Origin: Candidatus Dojkabacteria bacterium
GTDB lineage: Bacteria; Patescibacteriota; Dojkabacteria; B142; OLB20
Assembly: GCA_020429485.1 (NCBI GenBank)
Contig: JAGQLK010000017.1
Coordinates: 1-12,421, forward strand
Direction of reading: 5' to 3'
DNA: 12,421 nt
A model generated the notes under the pieces. The model saw only the letters and a list, made by a program, of their open reading frames with translations. It did no database searches and had not been told where the DNA came from. Every line of letters begins with the position of its first letter. The first letter of the stretch is position 1. Made by a program: the position numbers and the translations under genes. Positions 1 through 6,936 of the stretch are shown here, piece after piece.

Positions 1-23
1 TTATTTGATTTATAAGTCCTCAT
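1..23 (-). CDS. 5' end of an unidentified leftward gene, cut by the window edge
   Basis: An ATG on the minus strand at 23-21 opens a frame (MRTYKSN) that is still open at the window edge. I infer a real start because a purine-rich stretch containing GAGGTG, complementary to the 16S anti-Shine-Dalgarno tail, ends 8 bases upstream, at 37-32. An extended -10 element lies further upstream at 76-68. This is the only start in the window with a convincing Shine-Dalgarno site. Only seven codons are visible, so nothing can be said about the product. A competing short frame from the ATG at 42-40 stops after ten codons. Confidence 0.45.
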
Positions 24-31
24 TGAACAGC

Positions 32-37
32 CACCTC
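32..37 (-). promoter_or_regulatory. Shine-Dalgarno site of the left-edge gene
   Basis: The minus-strand bases GAGGTG lie within a longer run, GGAGAGGTGG (40-31), placed 8 bases before the ATG at 23. Spacing and sequence fit a standard ribosome binding site and decide the start of the partial gene at the left edge. Confidence 0.45.
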
Positions 38-67
38 TCCATTAAGAATTTATTCTTTTGTAAAGTG

Positions 68-76
68 ATTATAACA
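68..76 (-). promoter_or_regulatory. Extended -10 promoter, leftward
   Basis: The minus strand reads TGTTATAAT, a TGn-extended -10 hexamer matching TATAAT fully. The predicted +1 is near 61, giving a leader of about 38 bases before the ATG at 23. No good -35 is present, which is normal for extended -10 promoters. The same nine bases occur upstream of the gene starting at 11909. Confidence 0.45.
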
Positions 77-113
77 AGAGTAACAGCTATTTGAAAACAC
101 TAGAACCACAATT

Positions 114-815
114 CTACACTTCTCCATTCAGGTATGATTGTCTGAGTTTCTCTGGGAATTTTTCAATGGCATACCTGAGCATAGTTCTAGGCATCTTCTT
201 GTAATGTAATCTTAAGAATTCCTCTTCAATATTTTGATCTTTCTTTCCAATCTCTCGGAGCATCCAGCCTACTGCTTTATGAATCAAGTCATGATCATTC
301 TTGAGAAGTATTTCTGCTATAGCTAGTGCATCGTGATATTCTCTCTTATTTATATAGTACATTGTTGCAATCATGCTTATCCGCTGCTTCCAAATATCTT
401 TACTATGTGCGAAATCATACAAGATTTTCTTATCTTGATCATATAAATAAGGGCCCAATATCTTATGCGCAGATGAATCGACCAGATCCCAGTTATCAAC
501 GCCTGAGATATTATCTAGATAAAAGTTTGCTAGCTGAGCTTTGTCAGAGTTTTTTGTATTATACTTATGCACTAGAATAAAGAGTGCAGTCAATCTATAT
601 TCATGTATCCTATCTAATAGCAGTTTTTTTAACTCATCTAGAGGTAAATCCCGAAACTTCTTTGCAACTATCCTCTGATTAGGCACTGTTACCCCAATAA
701 ATACGTCTCCAGCTCCATACTCTCCTTTTCCTGTTTTAAAAAATTTAGAGGATGCTTTAGCCTTTTCAGGTTGAATGTACTTTGCTAACTCTTTTCTAAC
801 TTCATCTGCTTTCAT
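114..815 (-). CDS. AlkD-type DNA alkylation repair glycosylase
   Basis: This 233-residue protein belongs to the DNA alkylation repair (AlkD, HEAT-like repeat) family. These enzymes remove alkylated purines such as 3- and 7-alkyl bases without flipping the base out of the helix. The N-terminal FFKTGKGEYGAGDVFIGV block (25-42), NWDLVDSSAHKI (108-119), WKQR (142-145), the DLIHKAVGWMLREIGKKD block (176-193) and MPRTMLRYAIEKF (208-220) are all family hallmarks. Trp109 and Asp113 fall at the same numbers as the catalytic Trp109/Asp113 described for Bacillus cereus AlkD. Arg145 and Trp184 would correspond to its Arg148 and Trp187. The length is normal for the family and the protein looks intact and cytosolic. 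There is no clear Shine-Dalgarno site. The likely promoter overlaps that of the divergent gene at 885. The family call is firm; the exact substrate range is inferred. Confidence 0.9.
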   Translation of the reverse strand: MKADEVRKELAKYIQPEKAKASSKFFKTGKGEYGAGDVFIGVTVPNQRIVAKKFRDLPLDELKKLLLDRIHEYRLTALFILVHKYNTKNSDKAQLANFYLDNISGVDNWDLVDSSAHKILGPYLYDQDKKILYDFAHSKDIWKQRISMIATMYYINKREYHDALAIAEILLKNDHDLIHKAVGWMLREIGKKDQNIEEEFLRLHYKKMPRTMLRYAIEKFPEKLRQSYLNGEV

Positions 816-846
816 GGGTGCCTAAATCGTACTATTTATTATTAAA

Positions 847-903
847 TTGAAGTGTTATACTTCTTTCATATTAAGTATAAAATAATGAGCAATAAATACC
901 CAA
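847..903. promoter_or_regulatory. Overlapping divergent promoters around an inverted repeat
   Basis: Rightward, TGTTATACT (853-861) is an extended -10 with its predicted +1 near 868, giving a leader of about 17 bases before the ATG at 885. Leftward, TTGGGT (903-898) and TATACT (879-874) are 18 bases apart and could drive the AlkD-type gene. The two -10 elements lie in the arms of an inverted repeat, TTATACTT (855-862) and AAGTATAA (873-880), separated by 10 bases. One dimeric regulator bound there could control both genes, but the repeat may simply reflect back-to-back -10 sequences. Confidence 0.4.
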
Positions 904-1268
904 CTGGAATAGCCAAGATTTTTCCTATTATCTTCATGCTTCTATTTATTTCCCCATTTGCGATGGGAATAATCTTATGGATATATAATTACGGTCCACA
1001 AAATATTATCGCATCCTACACTGATAGATTTGATATTAGTGGTGAAGTTATTGCTGTGAATTCTAGGTACTCAAACGACTCAACCAGCTTTGAGAAAATA
1101 TCAATTAGAATGATCGATGAAAATGGTGAAAATGTATTTGCTAATTGTGATGACACAAGATGCATCAATGTACTTCAAGGAGATCAGCTAACACTTAACT
1201 GCTATCTTCAACAACATCGCCAAGGCCCAGAAGAACTAGAGTGTAGATTTGTTGGTGTAACTAACTAA
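885..1268 (+). CDS. Small membrane-anchored protein with cysteine-containing outer domain
   Basis: I do not recognise this 127-residue protein. It has a hydrophobic segment at about 10-34, followed by a mostly beta-type domain (about 46-125) with four cysteines (Cys88, Cys93, Cys106, Cys120) that could form two disulphides if the domain is outside the membrane. A pattern of G-E-V near 53-55 and GDQLTLNC near 99-106 is reminiscent of a small OB-like barrel, but this is a guess. The start is set at the ATG at 885. An upstream GTG at 852 keeps the frame open, but it lies before the predicted +1 near 868 and adds only a poor N-terminus. It is transcribed alone and divergently from the AlkD-type gene. 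Confidence 0.65.
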   Translation: MSNKYPTGIAKIFPIIFMLLFISPFAMGIILWIYNYGPQNIIASYTDRFDISGEVIAVNSRYSNDSTSFEKISIRMIDENGENVFANCDDTRCINVLQGDQLTLNCYLQQHRQGPEELECRFVGVTN

Positions 1269-1276
1269 TTCGCAAT

Positions 1277-1322
1277 TTGTCAGATATTGTCAAGAAAGTT
1301 ATATGCTCCCTAGTATAAAATC
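1277..1322 (+). promoter_or_regulatory. Possible promoter region of the first paralog
   Basis: TTGTCA occurs twice 10 bases apart (1277-1282 and 1287-1292). The first copy is 17 bases from TATATG (1300-1305); the second is 21 bases, too long, from TATAAA (1314-1319). The stretch TAGTATAAAATC at 1311-1322 recurs exactly at 2693-2704 before the second paralog. The -10/-35 assignment is uncertain. Confidence 0.3.
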
Positions 1323-1358
1323 GAGATATCGCCCTGTAGATAATCGATATATTAAGAT

Positions 1359-2624
1359 ATGAGTGAGAATACTTTCATAGCTCAGCTTTGGCAAGATTAC
1401 GGTCCAAACTGGAGAATACTAGGCAGGTTTAGACCTGAGCATATTGCCGCCCATCAAGAAGCTATCCCGCTAGTTGAGCAACTAGATATGCTTACTGCTG
1501 CATCAGAGAATGCCTTAATATCTTTGAGAATAATACCACCAGAACTAATTGAGACAGCATTTGATGATGATGGAATATCGGATCCATCTAATTTAGGGCG
1601 AATTGCAGCGTATGGGATGCGAAGATGGCCAGTTTTTGGTGGATTAGAAACAGATGGGTCATTAGCACAGAGAGCCGCAAGCGTAGTTGATCAAAATGCA
1701 CTAACCATGAGCGCTGCTTATAATTCTATTACTATTCTGTCTTCAACCGATACTGGCAGTGATGGAGTTGATACACTTGGAATAGCTCTGAGTCTCGGTA
1801 AACGCCAACTAGCCCAACTCAGTGCTACTATTCCTATTCTACAAGGGCAACAAGAAAACTTATTAAAGTTTGGGGGGAATGAACCACGTGAGAAATTACT
1901 ACAAGGGTTATACTTATTGGCATCGGGAGCAATAGGCAAGATTGCCGCAGCAGCACCTTCATTATTAGCATTTAGAGAACAGCAAATAAGAACATATGTT
2001 ACTGATTTTTGGCAAGACTTCGTTACGATAGAACCAGCAGAAGAGGATGGTGACTCAACAAATATTTTTGAGCAAATATCACATCTTTTGCAAGCTGATC
2101 TTAATGAAGTTAGAGCTGAACTCAGTGATATGAGCCCATTTATGGCTGGATTTGCGGCAGCAGCGAGCAGCGGTGCAGCGGGAGATAAAATGGTTGAATT
2201 AGATAGAGAAGTTTTTGATTTAGGAAGAAGAATAGGAACTATGGTTTTAGCCTCAGGCATTGAACGCATACTGGCTGAACAAGATCTAGAGATAGGACCT
2301 ATTATCTACACAGCTTGTGATTACTTTCTCACCAAGAGTAATCGATACGATGCTACAAAAGCAAGAGCCCAAGATCAGATTATTCAATCAATGTCAGAGG
2401 CAGTTGCTCTTTACGCACAACTAATTACAAGACTCCCCCAACTTAGTGGTTTAGACTTAAGATCCGGACGCATACTGCTGGATATAGATGATGACAGAGA
2501 AGCATCCGAAGCAGTTGCAGCAATTACAGAATCCTTAACTCAACACATGCTAAGAACCAATACTCGCCTCACCCTCTCTGACGTATTCAACAACGCCCCT
2601 GATATAGAGGTACGCAATATCTGA
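1359..2624 (+). CDS. Uncharacterised soluble protein, paralog A of a tandem pair
   Basis: This 421-residue protein belongs to no family I recognise. It has no signal peptide or clear membrane helix and looks largely alpha-helical. It shares three blocks in order with the next gene: RExxxRTxxxDFW (206-218), FxxGRRIG (286-293) and a C-terminal TLxxVFxNxPDIxV segment (405-418). The stretch between the last two blocks aligns along its length with scattered identities. An alanine/glycine-rich run lies at 264-276. The N-terminal 170 residues (Trp/Pro-containing, with RRWPVFGG near 88-95) show no obvious match to the paralog. The ATG at 1359 has no Shine-Dalgarno site. The gene stops with TGA and no terminator follows, so read-through into the paralog 80 bases downstream is possible. 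Function is unknown. Confidence 0.75.
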   Translation: MSENTFIAQLWQDYGPNWRILGRFRPEHIAAHQEAIPLVEQLDMLTAASENALISLRIIPPELIETAFDDDGISDPSNLGRIAAYGMRRWPVFGGLETDGSLAQRAASVVDQNALTMSAAYNSITILSSTDTGSDGVDTLGIALSLGKRQLAQLSATIPILQGQQENLLKFGGNEPREKLLQGLYLLASGAIGKIAAAAPSLLAFREQQIRTYVTDFWQDFVTIEPAEEDGDSTNIFEQISHLLQADLNEVRAELSDMSPFMAGFAAAASSGAAGDKMVELDREVFDLGRRIGTMVLASGIERILAEQDLEIGPIIYTACDYFLTKSNRYDATKARAQDQIIQSMSEAVALYAQLITRLPQLSGLDLRSGRILLDIDDDREASEAVAAITESLTQHMLRTNTRLTLSDVFNNAPDIEVRNI

Positions 2625-2652
2625 AGATTTATTAGTTATATATTCACTTGTG

Positions 2653-2661
2653 TGGTACAAT
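2653..2661 (+). promoter_or_regulatory. Extended -10 promoter of the second paralog
   Basis: TGGTACAAT is a TGn-extended -10 (TACAAT at 2656-2661) in the gap between the two paralogs. The predicted +1 is near 2668, leaving a leader of about 37 bases without a Shine-Dalgarno site. A second -10-like run, GTATAAAATC, sits directly before the ATG at 2705, too close to act for that start. Confidence 0.35.
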
Positions 2662-2704
2662 ATCGCCATTATATAAAGCCCCATTTAACTATTAGTATAA
2701 AATC

Positions 2705-4195
2705 ATGTCAGAAAGTGGTAATGCAATAACAAACTGGTGGGCTGCACAAAAAGAAGCCAGACAAACCCAAAGACAAAGAACTGAATACGAAGCGACTTTA
2801 ACTCCCCAACTTGAAATTATTTCCGCTGGGACTACTACTTCAAATACAGTTCCTGACACTCTTAGAGATGTTGTTGGAAATGATGGTATTACATTACAAA
2901 CTGCAATGGATGCTGTATTTGCTGAGGCTATAAGAACCTGGCAAATTTCATCAGGTGGCGGGGTGCCAGGTTCATTCATGGCAGAAGCCATAGCTGCAGT
3001 AGATAGAGAAGTACAAGCAGCTAACGCTTTGTTCCAAGCAGGCCCTCAAAGACAAAATAAAGAAGTGTCTGCACGATCTGTGACGCTTTCATCAAGAGTA
3101 TTAGGTATAGGTACCAAACAAGCAGAAAGACTTCAGACAGCTATCAAAGATGAAAATGCCCATGCAAAAGCTGTAGCAGATTTAGAAGTAAAAGAAGGCG
3201 CTGATGCAAAAAATAACTACCTAAGAGGTATGTTTATCCTTGCTACAAGTAGAATGGTAGGTAGCGTACCTACTACGCATGAACAAGCATTTCAACTAAG
3301 AGAAGATAGAGCTAGAACACATATTGTCGATTTCTGGGCATGCCTAAATCAAGGATTTAACCCAAATGAAGGAGAGGAAGGAGCAGAATATGACTTTTTC
3401 CCAGCACTTGGACAAGACTTCGAATTGGCACTACAGGAAGTTATGGAAGGGATGGAACAACAATATGCACAATCTGAAACTGGCTTCGAGATAAGTGATC
3501 CATTTAGACTAGGCGTTATGTCTGCAGTTGGAGATTATAAGCTACCAGGCAGAAGACCATCTAAGTTTGACCAATCACTATATCGTATGGGTAAAAGAAT
3601 GGGTAAGATAACAGTAATTAGAGCCGTAGTTGATTCACTGAGAGCAAATGGCGCACAGCAAATAGAAGGTACACTATCACAAGCTTTTAGATCATATCTA
3701 GGTGGTAACTCTGATGCAATGTACCAGGCAATAGATGGATTCCATGCGCAGATGTTTCAGTCAGTAGCAGGTATAGCCGATCAATTTGCTAACTTTGTAG
3801 TAGCCCTTCCTGAAATTAATGCTGACACATTCCACGAAGGTCCACTTGCATTAGATGTGCAGTCAGATGAAGGTGAAAGAATAACTGCTGAGCTTTCTAC
3901 AGCTATGATGCAATTTATGTTAAGTGGTAATGGTCACTCAAGAGGAAGGACAAATATAACTCTAGCATCACTATTTGCAAATTGTCCTGATATTAATGTT
4001 TATGAGATAGGACAGCAACCTTACCAAGGTTATAGACAGCCTGCAGTAGCCCCACAAGCAGTTGATAGACCTGCGGTTGTGCCAGTACGACCTACAACAA
4101 GACCACAAGTAGCCCCAAGACCTGCATCTACAAGAGCACCTATACAAACAACTATAATTAGACAAAGGAGAGAGGATGAGGAAGGAGAATATTAA
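2705..4195 (+). CDS. Uncharacterised soluble protein, paralog B with proline-rich tail
   Basis: This 496-residue protein is the tandem paralog of the preceding gene and is likewise unrecognised. It has the same ordered blocks: RExxxRTxxxDFW (199-211), YxxGKRMG (293-300) and TLxxLFxNxPDIxV (419-432). It differs in having a charged, glutamine-rich N-terminus (15-35), a lysine/glutamate/alanine stretch at about 138-169 likely to be helical or coiled coil, and an extra C-terminal tail. The tail (about 438-482) is rich in Pro, Gln, Arg, Val and Thr and looks disordered; it ends in a charged RQRREDEEGEY. No signal peptide or membrane helix is visible. A strong intrinsic terminator 19 bases after the stop closes the unit. 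I infer duplication followed by divergence; the two may form a complex, with the tail acting as a linker or docking segment. Function is unknown. Confidence 0.75.
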   Translation: MSESGNAITNWWAAQKEARQTQRQRTEYEATLTPQLEIISAGTTTSNTVPDTLRDVVGNDGITLQTAMDAVFAEAIRTWQISSGGGVPGSFMAEAIAAVDREVQAANALFQAGPQRQNKEVSARSVTLSSRVLGIGTKQAERLQTAIKDENAHAKAVADLEVKEGADAKNNYLRGMFILATSRMVGSVPTTHEQAFQLREDRARTHIVDFWACLNQGFNPNEGEEGAEYDFFPALGQDFELALQEVMEGMEQQYAQSETGFEISDPFRLGVMSAVGDYKLPGRRPSKFDQSLYRMGKRMGKITVIRAVVDSLRANGAQQIEGTLSQAFRSYLGGNSDAMYQAIDGFHAQMFQSVAGIADQFANFVVALPEINADTFHEGPLALDVQSDEGERITAELSTAMMQFMLSGNGHSRGRTNITLASLFANCPDINVYEIGQQPYQGYRQPAVAPQAVDRPAVVPVRPTTRPQVAPRPASTRAPIQTTIIRQRREDEEGEY

Positions 4196-4214
4196 TTTCT
4201 TCAATTACTAATAC

Positions 4215-4249
4215 AAAATAGCTTATACTTATGTATAAGCTATTTTTTT
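4215..4249 (+). terminator. Strong intrinsic terminator after paralog B
   Basis: A perfect 14-base-pair stem (4215-4228 with 4233-4246) around a TTAT loop runs into a seven-T tract (4243-4249), 19 bases after the stop at 4195. The next gene's ATG begins at 4250, the base immediately after the T tract, so terminator and start region are fused. TATACT (4224-4229) and TATAAG (4234-4239) in the stem resemble -10 elements and may serve that gene. Confidence 0.8.
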
Positions 4250-4897
4250 ATGAACTACGAAGTTGAGTCTAGAGGTCTTTTCCATACAAGGCAAGACTAT
4301 ACTGCCCTACTAGAATTTCTGCAGGCCAATGCAGAATTCAAAAAAGACATGCATAGATTTCAAATGGTATACGTTGAGAATTCAGATTTTAGCCCGGATC
4401 CAGATGCAGACGTTGATCTTAGAGTACGCATTCAAAATGGGAAATGTTTAGTTGTTGTTAAGCATGGTAATTGGCATTCAGGAGCTACACGTAAAGAATA
4501 TGAGATAGAGATCCAAGAAGAAGACCTCGAAGAACAACTAAATATTTTTCACCTATTAGGTAAAGGATGGGGAATTTCTCTCTATACAGAAACAAAGTTT
4601 TTTGATTATCAAAACGCTGAGTTTGCACTAGTTCATTTGCATGATGATATCTATTATTGGGAAATAGAGAAATCTACAACTTCTAAATCCAACATAGCTG
4701 TACTTGAAAAAGACATATCAAAATTAGCTGCTGAAATGCACCTAGAAGTTATGACTTCAATGGAGATGCAAGATTATGTAGCCAGACTTACAGAAAGACC
4801 ATTTTGGAGATTCCACTTTGAAAATGAGCCAATCAAAGATTGGCTCAAAAATCATAAAAAGTATATCGATCTAGCTCTTAAAGCTCAGTCCCAGTAA
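4250..4897 (+). CDS. CYTH-domain protein (triphosphate tunnel metalloenzyme-like)
   Basis: This 215-residue protein has the CYTH fold pattern of class IV adenylate cyclases, thiamine-triphosphatases and inorganic triphosphatases, which bind triphosphates and a divalent metal in a beta tunnel. Visible elements are the N-terminal ExExR (Glu4, Glu6, Arg8; usually ExExK), DLRVRI (56-61, with Arg58 and Arg60), Lys71 in VVVKHG, KEYEIEI (82-88), TETK (113-116), Asp132/Asp133 and WEIEK (137-141). The core ends near 142. Residues 150-215 form an extra helical C-terminus of unknown role. The ATG at 4250 must be the start because the catalytic ExExR lies right behind it, although it abuts a terminator and has no Shine-Dalgarno site. 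The 3' end overlaps the convergent propeller gene by 13 bases. The substrate cannot be told from sequence; triphosphatase is my preferred guess over cyclase. Confidence 0.8.
   Translation: MNYEVESRGLFHTRQDYTALLEFLQANAEFKKDMHRFQMVYVENSDFSPDPDADVDLRVRIQNGKCLVVVKHGNWHSGATRKEYEIEIQEEDLEEQLNIFHLLGKGWGISLYTETKFFDYQNAEFALVHLHDDIYYWEIEKSTTSKSNIAVLEKDISKLAAEMHLEVMTSMEMQDYVARLTERPFWRFHFENEPIKDWLKNHKKYIDLALKAQSQ
4825..4847 (-). terminator. Hairpin inside the CYTH gene, likely terminator of the opposite-strand gene
   Basis: TGAGCCAATC (4825-4834) and GATTGGCTCA (4838-4847) form a perfect 10-base-pair stem with a 3-base loop. Read on the minus strand it lies 38 bases past the stop of the propeller gene and is followed by ATTTTC, a short T tract. 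On the plus strand it is followed by A residues and would not terminate. It therefore probably ends the leftward transcript while lying in the coding sequence of its convergent neighbour. Confidence 0.5.
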
Positions 4898-6906
4898 TAG
4901 TAACCGTAATAATAGGGACCTAAAGCATTCTCTGTTACCACTTGTGCTTTACCTGGATTATTAATATCTACAATCCAAAGCTTATCTTCACTATTGTAGA
5001 ACAACAAACCATTACTACCCCAGAAATAATTTGTTACCTTACCATCATTAGTTAATTTCACTTCATCTGTTGAAGTTGAGTTCAGATAAATATCTGTTCT
5101 ACCATCCCTTGATGACATATAGCTTGCATATTTACCATCAGGGGATAAGCTAGCATAATCTTCGCTTGCAGACGAATCAGTTATTTGTGCTAATCCTGTT
5201 CCATCAATATTCATCAGCCATAAATCATAGGTGTTACTTCCATCGTCATACACTCTAAGCATTGCCTTAGTACTTGAATTATTGATTGCTACTGACCATG
5301 CGCTATTTTCATCCTCAAATAGATACACTGCATCTACACCTTTAGTAGCTACATTTACCCGGTAAATTCCGTTTGCACTTGATCCTGTATCATAATTGGA
5401 AATACTGAAAAGCATATACTTTCCGTTATCTGATAAATACAAACTTCCATAGTTATCGTCTCCAGTAACAAGATCTACTAGGTTATTACCATCTAAATCA
5501 CTAATTACAATCTTCTCTGTTCCTAACCAATAACTTCCTGTAGTGTAAAATCTCTTTCCGGCCTCGTAATTAACACCACCTAGATAGCCATTATTCTCGC
5601 TATATTCAGTCTTAGTTACCTTTGTAACATTACCACCATTAACTGGCACAGAATAAAGCAAACCACTTACATCACCATATGTATTTTTAACACCATCTCT
5701 GGTTGAAGTGAAGTAAACAGTCTTTCCATCAGATGTTAGATACGGATCGTAATTATCTCCTTTGCTTCCTGTCAAAAGTACTTCATCAGACCCATCATAG
5801 TTAGATGAGTAAACATTTCTATTACCTGTTCTATTTGATGTGTAGACAATTCTTCCTTCTCTTACAATTCCATACTCCCCTACATCATTCAGTCCCTGTT
5901 TTATTCCTCTAAATAAGATATCGTTATCTAGATAGTCATCATGATCTGGTGTTGCAGTAATCTGGCTGACTTCAGAAATCACTATATCCTTGATAGTTAC
6001 TACTCCATCTTCTTCTACGATTGGGTATTTACCTGCTTCAAACTTTATTCCATTAATAAATTCTCTTGATAGCCAATCAACGGGAGTAAAAGAAACATCT
6101 CCTGCTGGTATCAAACTAAACTCTCCTAGCTCATTAAGCCCTTCCTCTAGATCGACACTCAATGTGTAATCTACGTAACTAGGTGAAGAAATTACGAATT
6201 CATAACTGCCAAGAGCAATATTATCAGATGAAAATGTATAATCATCTTCAAGAGATATTTCTGCCCCATCAATTGAAATCACAAGATCTGTAAGTTCCAG
6301 CTCATCTTCAAATGTAAGCATACCAGAAACATTACCTACACCTGATGGGTTGAGTTGAATGTTGTAGATATTCTCTCCTCTTTTCAAACTTAACTCTGCA
6401 GAGAAGTTCTCATAATCCTCTAACTGAACCTTAATTGTATTTTTACCGTATTTTAGCCCTTCAATACTATAAAACCCACCACCATCTGTCATAACACATT
6501 CTTTCTGTAAACATATTTCAACATTTTCCAATGAAACACCTTGCTGACTAGTTACTTGTCCCTTTAGTGTTGATGGAAAGATATATGCATCAAGTTTCAA
6601 AATAGTGATGAGTAGTATTAGGGTAAGCAGAATTAACAAAGGCATCCCAAACAAAATAATCTTCATCTGCCAACTCAATCCTTTGAGTTTATCAATAATT
6701 GATTTAGATTCTGACTTTTTCATTTCAGATTTTGCCTCGACTGACTTTTCCTCGCTATCAACTTTTTCTTCTGTCTGTTCTGGCTCCACATCTTTTTGCT
6801 CTGGCATCTCTTTTGACTCAGAACTTTCAGCTTCTTCTTGCATAGCTTCATTACTATCCATCTCTTTTATCTCCTCTGATGGCATATTCTCTTTTTTTTC
6901 TTCCAT
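4885..6906 (-). CDS. Membrane-anchored TolB-like beta-propeller with carboxypeptidase-regulatory-like domains
   Basis: This protein has 673 residues from the chosen start. Residues 1-70 are very rich in Glu, Lys and Ser and lie in the cytosol. A single membrane helix spans about 82-104. Outside are beta-sandwich modules resembling carboxypeptidase-regulatory-like/PEGA domains: about 113-190 (LKGQVT... then DGGGFYSIEGL), a second at 190-265 and perhaps a third at 267-345. A TolB/WD40-like propeller occupies about 345-660, with repeated blade motifs such as TSNRTGNRNVY, TSDGKTVYFTSTRDG, LSDNGKY and SPDGKYASYMSSRDGRTDIYL. The protein probably acts in binding or scaffolding at the cell surface; no catalytic residues are evident. 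The start at 6906 is chosen over the longer frame to 7068 because a good promoter lies at 6965-6937 and the longer form overlaps the divergent gene. It has no Shine-Dalgarno site. Confidence 0.8.
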   Translation of the reverse strand: MEEKKENMPSEEIKEMDSNEAMQEEAESSESKEMPEQKDVEPEQTEEKVDSEEKSVEAKSEMKKSESKSIIDKLKGLSWQMKIILFGMPLLILLTLILLITILKLDAYIFPSTLKGQVTSQQGVSLENVEICLQKECVMTDGGGFYSIEGLKYGKNTIKVQLEDYENFSAELSLKRGENIYNIQLNPSGVGNVSGMLTFEDELELTDLVISIDGAEISLEDDYTFSSDNIALGSYEFVISSPSYVDYTLSVDLEEGLNELGEFSLIPAGDVSFTPVDWLSREFINGIKFEAGKYPIVEEDGVVTIKDIVISEVSQITATPDHDDYLDNDILFRGIKQGLNDVGEYGIVREGRIVYTSNRTGNRNVYSSNYDGSDEVLLTGSKGDNYDPYLTSDGKTVYFTSTRDGVKNTYGDVSGLLYSVPVNGGNVTKVTKTEYSENNGYLGGVNYEAGKRFYTTGSYWLGTEKIVISDLDGNNLVDLVTGDDNYGSLYLSDNGKYMLFSISNYDTGSSANGIYRVNVATKGVDAVYLFEDENSAWSVAINNSSTKAMLRVYDDGSNTYDLWLMNIDGTGLAQITDSSASEDYASLSPDGKYASYMSSRDGRTDIYLNSTSTDEVKLTNDGKVTNYFWGSNGLLFYNSEDKLWIVDINNPGKAQVVTENALGPYYYGYYYWD

Positions 6907-6936
6907 TGAAATAAAATACAAAAATAATCTAGTTTC

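Noticed and set aside
1..40. The minus-strand start GGAGAGGTGGCTG resembles the 5' end of a bacterial tRNA-Ser.
   Set aside because: The following bases (TTCAATGAGG) lack the AGTGG-type D-loop and do not form a D arm. A Shine-Dalgarno site with an ATG explains the stretch better. The rest lies outside the window, so this cannot be fully excluded.
852..884. GTG at 852 as the start of the small membrane protein.
   Set aside because: It lies within the extended -10 and upstream of the predicted +1. The ATG at 885 gives a normal N-terminus.
1718..2269. Long minus-strand open frame opposite the first paralog.
   Set aside because: Its composition (Ser/Ala/Ile/Leu-rich, no domain pattern) is that of a shadow frame, and the plus-strand gene is supported by its paralog.
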